A stretch of 64,000 bases of DNA from NCBI GenBank assembly GCA_009103225.1, contig RHPI01002368.1, positions 1,034,831-1,098,830 of the forward strand, read 5' to 3'. Every line of letters starts with the position of its first letter. The first letter of the stretch is position 1. Position numbers and translations under genes: made by a program. This DNA is from Chlorokybus atmophyticus. Taxonomy: Eukaryota; Streptophyta; Chlorokybophyceae; Chlorokybales; Chlorokybaceae. This document shows positions 1 through 11,460 of the stretch, in pieces. The notes beneath the pieces are model-generated. The model ran no database searches and was not told the origin of the DNA. It saw only the letters and a list, made by a program, of their open reading frames with translations.

Positions 1-339
1 GATGAAAGCTTTCGGAATGTTTTGAAACATGCTCACAATTGGTCTATCCCTTTTGTCACCTACGAAACTTTCCGTTTATTGACGGAAGCCTTAAAGGGCT
101 ATTCACGGAAGGTTTCAACCTCGATATCATTGAGTTTCATTGATAATGTCATATCATAATGACCTATATTTATTTATACATATATATACATATACACATA
201 CGAGATGATGTATATGCTAATAGCAATTATGCAATATGCGTATATCAAGGTACGACATGTATGTTGATTGCTTATCAGACACTTTTCGTGCTGTTATGGT
301 CATTTACGGCAATTCCGGAAGGCACCCGACATATATAAG
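1..339. other. AT-rich stretch without a recognisable gene
   Basis: No coding signal is convincing here. The stretch contains short TATATA/CATATA runs around 170-205 and abuts the decayed gypsy fragment that starts near 340. Confidence 0.5.
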
Positions 340-937
340 CAAAGGATACGTTAAACTCTTGTCATTTTCAAGAAGCTTCCCTTTGTGCGGAAGTAACAGG
401 AAGTCCACGTCTAAACCCACGGAGTGAACCAAGTATACATCTCAGGCAGCTGGGCTCGAAACACATCAAAATACTCTTGCAGAAGAAATCCTCAAGAGCC
501 TCCAGTGCTGTGTCATGCTCATTGCCAACAGTCTCACCCAGTGAAGTGGAACTCTCGTCAGCAAATGGCTTGACCAATACCACAAGAGGTGTAGCACCTT
601 TCTTCACAGCTCTCTTCACCTGCATGGCACTCATCAACAGTGGTAATGCATCACTAGAGACAAGGGAAGTATCATCACATCCCTATGTTGTGTATTTTCT
701 GAGGGTCACACGCCCTCTTCCTTTGCGAACACCGCATATGCTAGTGTCTGCATCTATGCGCATGCCATTCGCACACTCTAGATGAGCACCAACAATGACA
801 TCAACACCTGGTACTTTTACTGGACCACAAGAAACCTAAGTTCAGCATGATAGCCTTGCACACGCAACGCCAGACGCACAAACCCCTTTACTGGAATCTC
901 ATGGTCATCCAGCGTGGCTGTTGTCTTGGTGGCTTTT
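340..937 (-). pseudogene. Ty3/gypsy protease-to-RT linker relic
   Basis: Read on the minus strand from about 937, one frame gives a retropepsin-like segment (ATLDDHE, then a frameshift near 815, then GVDVIVGAHLE). It continues through a linker (MQVKRAVKKGATPLVVLVKP) and, after another shift, into QEYFDVFRAQLPE, which resembles the conserved segment before the reverse transcriptase of Ty3/gypsy elements. No frame stays open across the whole stretch and at least two frameshifts and one stop are needed, so it is a dead fragment. The SINE-like repeat at 938-1377 directly adjoins it and may have cut it. Family assignment rests on motif order only. Confidence 0.6.
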
Positions 938-1377
938 ACCGGTGGAAATGGCCCCCCTTGCCCACAACTTAAATGGAGATCCAACTATAACTTAATTAGG
1001 GTGTAAGCAACATATCGATATTTGCAATTTTTCCTGCTGCATCCACAACTTAGTTTGGTATCCAGCTACCATAAGGAAAAGTAGTTGGTGTGCATAAAGT
1101 TTGGTATTTGTCTTTCTTGAATTTTATGGCCACATCCTATACTTATTTTTGGTGAGATCATGTATCAAGGGGATTGATCTTAATGCGTGATCCAACCAGA
1201 AATGTTATGGCCGCAGTTCGCGGCCAAAAAACAAAAAGTTGTACCGCGGGGGAGCTCGCAGCTCCATTGCCAAGGTTCGAACCTGCATGGACAAACCTGT
1301 CAAAATCACAAATAACAACCTACGACCCAAGTACTGACCGATCAGACTATGACACGCAACATTTTGCACCGCGTTTG
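938..1377 (-). repeat. Dispersed 440-bp SINE-like repeat, copy 1
   Basis: This block aligns along its length with 32911-33344. Shared landmarks are ACCGGTNGAAATG at the left, CAACTTAAATGGAGATC, GTAGTTGGTGTGCAT, AGGGGAT and GCGTTTG at the right. On the minus strand the right end contains a perfect B-box-like GGTTCGAACC preceded by an A-box-like TAGTCTGATCGG, as in tRNA-derived SINE heads. The box spacing (about 66 nt) is longer than in a normal tRNA, so the SINE label is an inference; the repeat itself is directly visible. No clear target-site duplication was found. Confidence 0.55.
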
Positions 1378-1740
1378 TAAAGTTATATTCTTTACAGCGG
1401 CTGCCTCAATTGTCTCGTGCCGCAACGCATGCATGTCAGGTGTATTGCATTTATGTATTAGCGTTACGCAATGCTTGTACCAACACCTGCATACAATAGC
1501 ACTAGGCTACCCTCGTCGGTAAACAATGCTGACAGGTGTATGTATACATATGTATGTAAATATGCATTATTAGATGTAATTTATGATAATTATATATAAG
1601 AAATGTGTATATAAATATATTGTAAAAATACATAGTAATAGTGTATCATTGTTTGAATCAAATAATGTATGCACATAACAACATGACAAGGGACATGTTA
1701 TGTATATACATACACATATACATGTGTATATTCACGCATT
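1378..1740. other. AT-rich non-coding stretch
   Basis: It contains simple TA/CATATA-rich sequence (about 1540-1730, including an imperfect palindrome around TACATATACATGTGTATA). I see no gene, RNA or mobile-element signature. Confidence 0.45.
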
Positions 1741-1906
1741 GACACACGCCAGCTGATTGGCTGGTGAGTCTATCTACAACGGCTCTCCCCTGCCCCACGT
1801 CAGAGGACGCACAGGGGAGAGCACGCTGTGCGCTGTCACGTCACCATGCCCTGCACCGCCAGGCATGGCGCCGCCCCCGATGCCAGCTGCACCGGCCTCA
1901 TAAGCG

Positions 1907-2821
1907 GTGCTCAGAGGCAGAGCAGCTGGCAGCCTTGCCACGCATGGCAAGGCCTTAGCTGCTGCGGCAGTTGCCGCCGCAGTTGTTGTTCTCGTCGGCG
2001 CCGGAGGCGCCATTGTGCTTGCTCAAGTGCGCGTGTTGCTGCTGCGCAGCGTTATGCATAACGCTGCGCAGCAGCATATGCAGCACGGCGCTGCGCCTGC
2101 CGTGCTCAACTGTTGGTCGCCGCTGGAGCCGCCGCCCCCTGGCACGGAGCGTTTTCTGCTGCCTCCGGAGGACGGGGTTGAGCACCAGCTGGTGGGCGGC
2201 AGCTGCCGCTCTATCCAGCTGAGTGCTTGGCATCAGCAGGTGGCCCTGGGCATCGTTATCGACGAGCTGTTGGCAACCGACCTCGCCAAGCAAATCGACG
2301 TCCGCTACGCCGACGACCGCCCCATGCACGACCGTGTGGTCCTTGGCATCAGTCCCATGTACGGCAGCCAGGAGCTGCGCCTGGTGGTCGAGGTTGGCAT
2401 CAGCGACGTCAGCCTCCCTCAGCCGCATCGCTGCTTGCTGCAGGTGCGTGGGGCTGGCGGTGGCTGGCGCGACCTAATCACCGTACCACTGCCGCCCTTG
2501 CTGCGTGACCCAGCTATTGTGCCGCGGGCGCGCAGCTTGCGCTCTGTGTTTGGCAGGGACCGCACCACCCTGCGCACTACCTTTCCAGCGCCACATGGCA
2601 GATGGCCCGGCTACTCCCCTGCTCAGCCAGGCCCGCCATTGGCGCCGCCCGCCCAGCCCGCACCGGCGCAGGAGCCGCTCGCCGCCGAGGCGGCACAGCA
2701 ACAGCCCGCGGCGCAGCCCGCGCCGCAGCCCCTGCCACCACCTGCGCCGCCCGGTCAGGTCTCGCCGCAGCAGCTTGCCAATGTCGTCATGGACGCCGGC
2801 CTGGGAGCGGGTGCACAATAA
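1907..2821 (+). CDS. Hypothetical protein, 304 aa, proline/alanine-rich C-terminus
   Basis: The open frame runs from a possible ATG at 1907 to a TAA at 2819-2821. I do not recognise the product. Residues about 15-40 form a hydrophobic alanine/valine segment that could be a membrane helix or signal anchor. The middle (about 60-200) looks like ordinary globular sequence, and the end is Pro/Ala/Gln-rich. A 40-bp perfect palindrome lies inside the frame. Coding-like sequence continues in other frames: about 2922-3185 (ending in a TGA at 3183-3185), 3186-3320 and 3278-3811. The unit may therefore be a multi-exon gene whose introns I cannot place, or a decayed gene. GC content is much higher than in flanking DNA. 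Confidence 0.35.
   Translation: MLRGRAAGSLATHGKALAAAAVAAAVVVLVGAGGAIVLAQVRVLLLRSVMHNAAQQHMQHGAAPAVLNCWSPLEPPPPGTERFLLPPEDGVEHQLVGGSCRSIQLSAWHQQVALGIVIDELLATDLAKQIDVRYADDRPMHDRVVLGISPMYGSQELRLVVEVGISDVSLPQPHRCLLQVRGAGGGWRDLITVPLPPLLRDPAIVPRARSLRSVFGRDRTTLRTTFPAPHGRWPGYSPAQPGPPLAPPAQPAPAQEPLAAEAAQQQPAAQPAPQPLPPPAPPGQVSPQQLANVVMDAGLGAGAQ
2037..2076. repeat. 40-bp perfect palindrome
   Basis: The two 20-base arms, 2037-2056 and 2057-2076, are exact reverse complements with no loop. The centre is GTTATGCATAAC and the arms contain GCTGCGCAGC. It lies within the open frame 1907-2821. Confidence 0.9.
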
Positions 2822-3277
2822 CAGGAGCTGCAGCCGGAGCAGAAGCAAGAGCCCGGCCAGGAGGCGCGCGCCGGTGAAGAGCCGGCCCCAATCCTCCGAC
2901 CGCTCTCCCCCACCGCTGGATGTCATGTGTCGCGCGCCTCGCCTAGCCCCTCCGGCGGCGCCGCCTCCTCCGTGCCCAATTCCTCCGCCTCCAAGGCGCA
3001 GCAGCGCCTCCGGCTCTCATGGCTCCCGCATAGCCACCCTGCGTGCCGCCAGAAGCGCAGCTCGCCGTCGTTGCAAGTGGGAGTTTGCCTCTGCAGCTGG
3101 GGCGTTCCAAGCCCTCTCTGATGCCATGGACAGCTACCTGGCTCTCTATTCCAGTAAAGACGACGCAGACTCCGAACAGCGGTGAAGCTACTCAACCCCC
3201 CGACCTCCGCGCTCTCATCCACAAAGTTGTTTACGTGCCAGGATTGAGCGGAGAGTGCTTAGTGGCATGCATTAATA

Positions 3278-3811
3278 GTGTGGAGGATCCTGCCCAAAGA
3301 ACCCTCAATGTCACAATCCAGCCCTCGCAACACAGAGCACAGGTGTTGCAGCGTGTGTCTCCCCATAGATGCACTCACGCACACGCCACCACCACCTCCC
3401 CCATCAGAAGAAGAAGATGTCTTTGCCAACACCAACGGCATGATCCTCGCACCAGATGGTATGCACGTCATACAGTTCACGCGCACTTCCCGTTATGTGC
3501 GCGTGCGCCAGAATATCATCAACCGCATCACCAACGACACCTCCATGCGGGGCCTTTTCAGCATGTGGCGCCGTTCGGAGCTTGTGACAGACTCAAGGTA
3601 CCCTCTGATGGCAGCTTACGTACATGTGCTGCTGGAGGCTAGCCTATTTCGAGAATTCGGAGAAGATAATGCCGCCACCTTCAGTGAAGACCATGCCCGC
3701 TTGCTGGAGGCGGCCAAAACCAAGCTGTCCGCAGCTTACACCGAGGCTCGCCTGATAGACGAGGTCGTGGGGCTGTATAGTGATGTGCAGCTTACACCGA
3801 GGCTCGCCTGA
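3278..3811 (+). pseudogene. Hypothetical coding segment truncated by a tandem duplication
   Basis: From about 3320 the frame encodes a proline run, an acidic patch (SEEEDVF) and a globular-looking stretch including MRGLFSMWRRSELV and FREFGEDNAATFSEDHARLLEAAK. I recognise no family. The frame is broken near its end because a 56-bp block (3731-3786) is repeated at 3787-3842; 56 is not a multiple of three, so the second copy is out of frame and a stop follows at 3809-3811. The sequence before 3320 appears to continue in another frame (3186-3320). It is probably part of the same unit as 1907-2821, either as an exon or as a decayed continuation. Confidence 0.35.
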
Positions 3812-3842
3812 TAGACGAGGTCTTGGGACTGTACAGTGATGT
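3731..3842. repeat. 56-bp direct tandem duplication
   Basis: Units 3731-3786 and 3787-3842 both begin GCAGCTTACACCGAGGCTCG and end AGTGATGT, with three mismatches by eye. The duplication shifts the reading frame of the coding segment that contains it. Confidence 0.9.
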
Positions 3843-3900
3843 GAGACGTACGGCAGCTCAGCATCGGAGCCAATTCCAACACGTGGCTAGGTACTCATGT

Positions 3901-4008
3901 TGCTTAAGGGCGGCTCTGAGCATAGTGGCCAGCTTGCCGTGCCCTTGTGTGTTGTGCTTAAGGGCGGCTCTGTGCATAGTGGCCAGGTCGCCGTGCCCTT
4001 GTGTGTGT
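3901..4008. repeat. 54-bp tandem repeat, two units
   Basis: Units starting at 3901 and 3955 share TGCTTAAGGGCGGCTCTG, CATAGTGGCCAG and CCGTGCCCTTGTG, with a few substitutions. Confidence 0.85.
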
Positions 4009-4849
4009 GCTGCACATGTTCGCACTTTCACGCGCTGTGCGTGCTGGCCGGCAGCCGCCACCTTGTTTGCTTCATGCTTATGCTGGCCTCGCTGGCTTGC
4101 CACCCGCTCAGGATTGTTATTGGCAAAGAAGCTGGGCAGCGCGATCACGAGCGCGACGCCAATGCCCCCAACCAGTCAGACAAAGACCGACGCCATGATC
4201 ACCACCAGCACAACGTAGTTGGTGGTCGGCTGCACGAGAAACGCCCATGGCGAAACAACCCTGCAAAGCCTCAAGACGACAACGTGTGAGTAGTTAAGCA
4301 GTGTCTGCAGTTGCAGCTAGTTAATGCCAGCTTATGCAGCTGCGCATGTGCGTGCATGAACCTGGTACTCCCCTCATTTATACATGTATTTTTCGCCCCA
4401 TCTTCTCTGCCTCAACGCAATGCTGCTCTGTGCATTGCACCCGGTTTGCGCTGCTTTATTGACTGCGTGGTAGCGCCTGCGCCTGCATACACAGCTGCAT
4501 GGGCTAGCCTGCGTGCTACTGCCTCTCGCCTGAGGCCCCGCACCGCAGGCGTCGCTGGCCTGCAACCACAGCTCAGGTCCCCTCCCTGCCTTGGCACCTG
4601 AGCGCAAGCCGCACCATAGCCGCGTCACCATCCTTGCCAGCGCAGCGTCACTCGCCTGACAAGTCGCTGTCATGCTTGGTGCCCACACATACCAGCCTTC
4701 ATCGGGCATGTCTACATTGAAACCAGCGCCCGGCCTACCGACATACTAACGCGCGCGCGTCCCTGACCAGTAGCTAGGTCATGACTTTAGGGTAGCCCAC
4801 GACCATAGCCCATAGGCACCGCGTGTAGCTGTTCAGTTGTGAGTTCAGT
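4009..4849. other. GC-rich stretch, no supported gene
   Basis: On the minus strand around 4090-4230 a frame encodes two hydrophobic segments (VVLVVIMASVFV, stop, LVGGIGVALVIALP). This could be a membrane-protein relic but it is interrupted by a TGA and matches nothing I recognise. The remainder holds no recognisable feature. Confidence 0.3.
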
Positions 4850-5554
4850 CATAAGTTGTGTTCTATATCGAGTGACAATCGCTGTGAAAATAGCCTCGAT
4901 ATGACCATTAGCTTATGTTCTGAACAGTCATGATTTGACTTGTATAAGTAGTCACAGTGTTCACCGGATCAGCTGGTGACACTGTGAGTGAGAAAGCTAA
5001 GAGCTTGTGAAACGACTTGAACTACGAACACGCCATCCCGGTTACCAAGAACCCCCTCACTGTGTGAGAGCCTGTGCATGCTCGTGTGTGCATCGTGCTT
5101 GTTATCGCTGTGAGCCTGGTGTGCCTGGTTGCAGTGTGCTTGTGGGCATCAGTCAGGGCATAGTATCCACGTGTTGCTTGCTCATTCACCTCACTTAACA
5201 GTACTGTTAAGCACTAGTGTAACACATTTTCACTTAAGCATTTTCACTTAAGCATTTTCACTTAAGCACTAGTGTAACACATTTTCCGCTCATGCAAAGA
5301 ACTGTGTAAATAGCACTACCTATAGTAGTGGCTTGTTGACTCACAGAGTCACCCTCTTTGCTCATGTGAGTGTGTAGCATTCTGCATCAGATAAGTGCAG
5401 TCTGTATCTGGGGACACATCCCTGGGCATTCGTTATCACTGTCATTACATAGTGCGCACATAAGCACTAGTGTGGTGAGTGATAGCGGCATCGAGACAGG
5501 CGGTAGAGCACAAACACTCTACCCTGCATACACTTTCACCTCTGGACTAGATGT
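4850..5554 (+). repeat. 5' LTR/leader remnant of gypsy A1
   Basis: The part from about 5300 to 5554 (CACTACCTATAGTAGTGGCTTG, ACATAGTGCGCACA, AAACACTCTACCCTGCATAC) recurs at 28597-28833 and, more diverged, at about 47700-47985. In each case it lies just upstream of a gag of the same family, as expected for an LTR plus leader. A 14-bp unit, CATTTTCACTTAAG, is repeated three times at 5225-5266. I cannot fix the left LTR edge. Confidence 0.5.
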
Positions 5555-6965
5555 ATGAGCAGGCCCACCCCGTTCTCTCCGATAGACAAGGGTGACCGCA
5601 GCAGCTGGAGCCCAACCTCCAACCTCACCTACGAGCGGACCAGCGACGGGAGCAACGATCGTAGCAGCAGAGGCTCACGTGCTGTCTCCGACTTCACTCC
5701 GTTCCGGTCGACTTCACGACATCGAATTTCCCCACTCTCGTCCGACAGTGACGACTACGAGATGGAGTCTTTCAGCTCAACCATGTCCCTACGCTTCTAC
5801 GGACGTGCTGGCACTACCTCTCTGGACGAATTCATCATCAAGTCTTACTCCAAGCTGCAACAGCAGGCTTTAAAGAACAAAGACTGGTCAGATGAGATCT
5901 CTTTTCACATTGCTGCTCAGTATCTGAACCATGAAGCACATGATGTCTGAAAGTCTGTAGCTGAACTGCATCGAATTGATGGTTATGGCGAGCTTGCCAA
6001 CACCATAGCGCCTGCATCACTGCACAGTCCATCAGCCGTCTTTCCACCTGCCACTCCCGCTACGGTTACCGGGTTGTTCATAGCGGCAGCCATCAACAGA
6101 GCAGAGGAGGAGGAACCTGAGTTGGTGATTGTCAACCTGACCCCCGCAGAGATTGAGATCAAGACGGCCGCGCAACGGGCCTGGATTTTGGGTCGTTCTG
6201 CTGCCATCCTTGAGGAACAACGAACTGCAGCCGCTGAGGTGGGCACGCCCCTACCTATGGCAACACCTGGCTCTCGTGCGGGAGGCAGTGCTTTCACCCT
6301 TGGGTCAGTTGCACTGCGCGCACCAGCCATCACTGTAGGTGCTGCCATCTCTGACTCTCCACTCAAGGATCTATACGCTGCACTTCGGCGCACCTTCCCA
6401 CCGCAGACCACTAGTAGTGGAGGAGTTGAGGCGGTTCCGGCGCAAGCCCAATGAGGACCCCCTACGCCTGTACTCCAGGCTGTAAGGGCTGTTGAAGGAC
6501 ACTGACTACAAGATCGTCAACGATGAGGCGGCCGCAGTGGAATATGTCAATGAGTTTGATGCCACCCTGAGCGAGTCGACGCGCCTGACCCTGAACTACA
6601 GCAGGCCCCTTGGCAACACGCTCAAGGAAGCTTTCGAGACTGCACAAGCCATCCCTAAGCGCTTGGTGTATGAGAAGGCAGTGCTGAACACCAACTGCAG
6701 CGCCTCACGGCCTGTAGCCAGCACGACTGTCGAGCCTCCGCGACGCGAACATGGCCGCAACGCTCCACCAGCACGTGACAAAGGGAAACAGTCAGCGCAT
6801 ACTGCTCTGTCTGCCCTTGTGCTGTGTCATCGCTGTGGACGGCATGGGCACTACCAAAAGGAGTGCACCAAAGAGTACTCAACTCAGGCCTGCGACTACT
6901 GTCACAAGACAGGCCACTTGGAGTCCATCTGCTGGCTCAAGTTCCCCGAGTTGAGACCCGTCAAC
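5555..6965 (+). pseudogene. Gypsy A1 gag, N-terminal part with two CCHC knuckles
   Basis: The start is ATG at 5555. The protein has a serine-rich N-terminus, a capsid-like region and, at the end, two CX2CX4HX4C knuckles, CHRCGRHGHYQKEC and CDYCHKTGHLESIC (about 6826-6925), so it is a nucleocapsid. Three lesions break it: TGA at 5948-5950 where copy A2 has TGG, loss of two bases near 6413 relative to A2, and TAA at 6483-6485 (also present in A2). The frame is cut at 6965 by copia-1 and resumes at 11877. The join is confirmed by uninterrupted sequence in A2 near 30673. Confidence 0.85.
6961..6965. repeat. Target-site duplication TCAAC, left of copia-1
   Basis: TCAAC flanks copia-1 here and at 11877-11881. 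The unoccupied site occurs in gypsy A2 within GTCAACAACTACAAC near 30668. Confidence 0.9.
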
Positions 6966-7390
6966 TGTTGAAGGACTAGCATGCACATGTAGTTGAGGCA
7001 AGCATAGACACACAGAGACAGAGCTACCGCCACCAGAGCATACATAAGTCACATCACATTCATCTATTACAAGTTGTCCGCTGGTTCTTATACCAGCCAG
7101 TTACACACACGTCTACCTTTGCAAGCACTGCGTAAGCTATACTCAGCCTTTTGACGCGCTCTAAGCTGTGTTGTCTTCCTTACAACCAGAGCTTTCCAAC
7201 AAGCTCTTACACGTCTAATATGAGTAAGTATACGCGGAGATACAAAGCAGTTAGTAAGGCTCCAGTCTGGAGTCCGGAGTCTGGTCCGACGATGCCATCA
7301 TTGCTAAGTCTGGACCTAGTGCTCGTCCTTACGACCTTCTACTCCTGTGTGGAGGGTCGATGCTGATCGCATGTAGAAATACTCTCAACA
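6966..7390 (-). repeat. Copia-1 3' LTR (left)
   Basis: 425 bp, TGTTGA...TCAACA. Closely similar to the 424-bp LTRs of copia-2. Confidence 0.9.
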
Positions 7391-7432
7391 CTCCCACGCA
7401 AGCAGCTTGACCTCTAACGCTTGCTTTTATTG

Positions 7433-10400
7433 TTAAACACAAATGCTAAGTCCTGCACAACAAGTCTTGAACTTGAGTGGTGACAATGGCTTTGTCATGA
7501 AGTCCGCCAGCATGCGTTCGGTGTTGCAGTACTGAAACTCCACCTCCTTCCTTGTGACTCTGTCACGCACAAAGTGATGCATGACACAAATGTGCTTCGT
7601 CCTTGCCGAGGCGATAGGGTGCTTCAACAACTTGATGGCTCCTTGGTTGTCACAGTTGATGACGATGCACGCCATGGGGTGCTCCAAGTCTGCCATGAGC
7701 TTGCGAAGCCAGGTTGCCTCCTTCACTGCTGCTGCCGCTGCCATGTACTCAGCCTCTGATGTAGATGCTGCTGTTGTTGGCTGCAGCCTGCTATTTCAGC
7801 TCACCACGCCTCCGTTTAGCTTGACGACGTACCCTGTAGTGGATCTCCTGCTGTTGAGGTCACCAGCAAAGTGTGAGTCGCAGTAGCCCTCCAACTCAAT
7901 GCTCCCGCTCCCAAACTCGATGCCAACTGTTGCGCTCCCAGCAACATAGCGTAGTACTCCCTTTGCTGCTCTCCAGTGCTCCATGCTCGGTGCTGACATG
8001 TAGCGAGCAAGTACTCCCACAGCATGTGCAACATCGGGACGTGTGCACACTGCCAGATAGAGCATGCTGCCTACCAGCTCACCATATGGATACTGAGCCT
8101 TGTCGAGTACCTCCTCATCCTTTGCCTTGATGAGGGCAGTGCCAAGTGCCAACGGTGTGGTCTTGGTCTTCGCTTCAGTGAGCCCAAACTTGGCGACGAG
8201 TCTTCTCACCATCTGCTCCTGACTGATCTTGATTGTGCGAGCCGCCCTGTCGCGCTCAATCACCATGCCAAGGAACCACTTGGCCTCTCCAAGATCACGG
8301 ACTGAGAATGCTTGCCGTAGAGCAAGTTTTGTCTCCTGCAGGTGGTGCACCTGCCTGGCGGTGATGATGATATCATCAACATACACGAGCAGCCAGATCT
8401 TGTTGTCTGCATGGATGAAGAGTCCAGGGTCTGCAGAGGATGCGGTGAAGCCAAGTGCCTCAAGCTCGTTGGTGAGCCTGATGTGTCACATATGCGGTGC
8501 ATGTCGCAGCCCGTACAGTGCCTTGATCAGCTTGCACGCTGTGCCTCTCTCCCCTTCTTCATATCCAGGTGGTTGCTCGATGAAGATCTCCTCCTCCAGC
8601 TCTCCGTAGAGGACGGCAGTCTTCACATCCAGGTGATGCAGCTCTAGGTCTTCAGCAGCAACCATAGCTAGCAGTGCACGGAACATGGTATGCTTACTTA
8701 CAGGTGCAAACACTTCGTTGAAGTCCACACCTTCCTGCTGTAAGAAGCCCTTTGCCACCAGTCTTGCCTTGTAGCGCTCAATGTTGCCCTGACCATCACG
8801 CTTCACCTTGAAGACCCATTTCACTGGAATGGTCTTCACTCCTTGCGGTAACTGCTCCAGTGACCAATTGTTGATGGCATGGAGTGACGCAATCTCCTCG
8901 TCCATAGCACGCTGCCATTGCTCCACATCTGGTGCTAACAATGCCTCCTCGTAAGTGCTTGGCTCCTCATTGTGCACACTGGCGACGTGTGCCTTGTGTA
9001 AGAAGTCAGGTGCCTTTCTCTCCCTCATTGGGTATCTCCGAGCTGCGTGCTCCTGCTGCAGGTGCGACTGCTTGTCTGCTATAGTAAAGTCCTGCTCACC
9101 CTTATCGTCGATGATGGCCTTGCCTGCAACTCCCCCTTGCGTAGGAAGTTCCTCTGGCTGTGCTTCATCTTCATCTCGAGGAAAGAAGCCTGCTTCTGGT
9201 TATGATAATCCCTCATGAAAAACCACCTCTCTGCTCACGATGATCTTCTGAGTGTCCTCGAGCAAGATCCTGTAAGCCTTGGAACCCGGTTCATAGCCAA
9301 CGAAGATGCCCTTCTTGCTGACCGGCTCCAGCTTGTGCCTGAGCTGTTTAGGCACTAGTGCATATGCCGTGCATCCAAACACACGCATACCACTCACATC
9401 GGGTGTGGCTCTATAGAAGTGCCCCCACGGAGTCTTTTGCTCTGAGCTCACCGGAGACCTGTTGCGGGATGTAGTTGGCAGTGAGTACCGCCTCCTTCCA
9501 CAGACTGTCTTCCATATTTGTGTCGTTGAGCATGGCTCGAACACGCTCCAAGAGTGTCCTGTTGAGGCGTTCAGCTGCTCCATTCTGCTGCGGGGTGTAG
9601 GGTGCCGTTGTCTCGTGGCGTATGCCCTTGCTGGCGAAGACTCCTTCAACTCCTTGTTGATGTACTCCCCTCCTCCGTCACTCCTCATTGCCTTCATCTT
9701 GTTGCTAGACTGCGTCTCCAACAAGGCCACAACTGTGCGCACAGCTCCAGCAACTTCTGACTTGAGCGTCAATGGAAAGATGATGGATAGCTTGCTGTAG
9801 TCGTCAAGGAATGTAGCAAAGTACCTGGCCCCTCCCTTCGCCACAATGCGCATAGGGCCACAGACATATATGTGCACAAGCTCGCAAGGATGCTGACTGC
9901 TAGAAGAGGATGATGGAAATGGCATAGCATGCTGCTTTGCAACCAGGCATGGTTCACAAAGTGCACCTGATGCATTCTTGAGTTCTTCTGTGCTGAGATG
10001 GATGCCCTTGTCCATATTCTCAACGACAAGGCGAGTGAGGTTGATGTAGCTGAGATGCCCGAACCTTCGATGCCACAATGTTGGCGACTCCTTGTCCTTC
10101 ACCACCATGGCTTGAATGTCAATGTCCTTAGGGTGCTGCTCCACGTGGTAGAGCCCTCCCGGATCAGCGATTTCAACCATGTGCACCACCCCATGAAGGA
10201 TGACTGTGCAGCCACCCTTCCAAAATAGGATCTCCGCGCCTAAGCGCTCCGCAACCCTCACGGAGAATAGACTCGCAATAGCCTTAGGAACATGCATGAC
10301 GTCGCGTAACAACACCTCGCGTAGTGTGTTACCAACCTTGCACTGAAGTCGTATGTTGCCAACTCCCTCAGCCACCAGTACTTCGCCACCAAAGCCCGCC

Positions 10401-11353
10401 ACCTTGATTGTGGACGTCAGCTTCTTGTAGCCCTCCATCACCTCCTTGTTTGGTGTGAGATGACGATTGCAGCCAGAGTCCACCGTACAGAAAGCTGTGC
10501 CCGCCCTCGAACTGGATGCAGTGAAGGCGACTTGTTTCTCCTTGTGTTGGTGCTCGTTGCCGCTGTTGCTGGTGCTTGCTCTAGGTTGCCCCTGCTGTTT
10601 CTTCCTACAGTCCATCACAATGTGCCCCTTCGAACCACACCAGTGGCATGTGAGGTCTTTGTGACGAGGATTGCCCGGCTTGTTGCCCTTGTTCTTCTCT
10701 TCACGGTTGCTCTTCTTCCCGTGCTTGTTGGTGTAGACGGCCACGGCATCAGCTTGCTCGTCCTTCTTCATCACCCTCTGCTCCACGGTGAGCAGCTTCG
10801 GTAGTACATCGTCCAGCGTCATCTCCGATGACGATGTCTCTAGCAGTGTTGCAACGACCTCGTACTCTGCTGGTAGCCCTGCAACAATGGCCAGCACTAC
10901 CTCCGTCTCCCCCATATTATGGCCGACGTTGATGAGGTCCGCCCACAGCTCTCTCGCGCGCGCAACATACTTCGTGATGGGTTCTGCTGCCTCTTTCCTG
11001 AGTGCGCTCAGCTGCTTGCGTAGCTGCAATTTTCTGGCGTTGTTCTTGGCTCTGAAAACGGCTGATAGCTTGTCCCAAGCTTGTCTACTATCTTCACATG
11101 CAGTGAGCATGGAAAAGTGATGCGGTTTGCAATTCAACACAAGCAAAGAGTGTGCTTTTGCTGAATGCTCTAACCACACAGTGTTTGCTCCTGGTATTGG
11201 TGGTGGTGCCTTCGGGTCAACATACTTCCACACCTTCTTATGGATGAGCAAGGCCTTCATCTCCACGCACCATGTGTTGTAGTTGACGGTGTCCAGCTTT
11301 GCAATCTGCCCCTTGTCGTAGGTCGCCTCCATCTTTGTCGTGCCTGCCTTCAC
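7433..11353 (-). pseudogene. Copia-1 gag-pol polyprotein, broken
   Basis: Minus-strand pieces cover gag, CCHC knuckle (CHWCGSKGHIVMDC), protease, GAG-pre-integrase and integrase (9200-11353), reverse transcriptase (8486-9028 and 7796-8386, with YVDDIIITA) and RNase H (7433-7744). Compared with copia-2 the breaks are TAA for CAA after FHEGLS near 9200, TGA for TGG after RHAPHM near 8486, TGA for TGG after GGVVS near 7796, and a lesion in integrase near 9470-9650. The protease site reads CTVDSGCNRHLTP. It cannot make a full polyprotein. Confidence 0.85.
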
Positions 11354-11460
11354 TTGCAGTTGACACCCAAGGCTCTGCTACCAACAAGCTACCGTAGTGT
11401 AAAACTACTATGCACACAAGCTAGTCTCACACTTCTCAAGCGTAGTGTGGGCCCATAACC

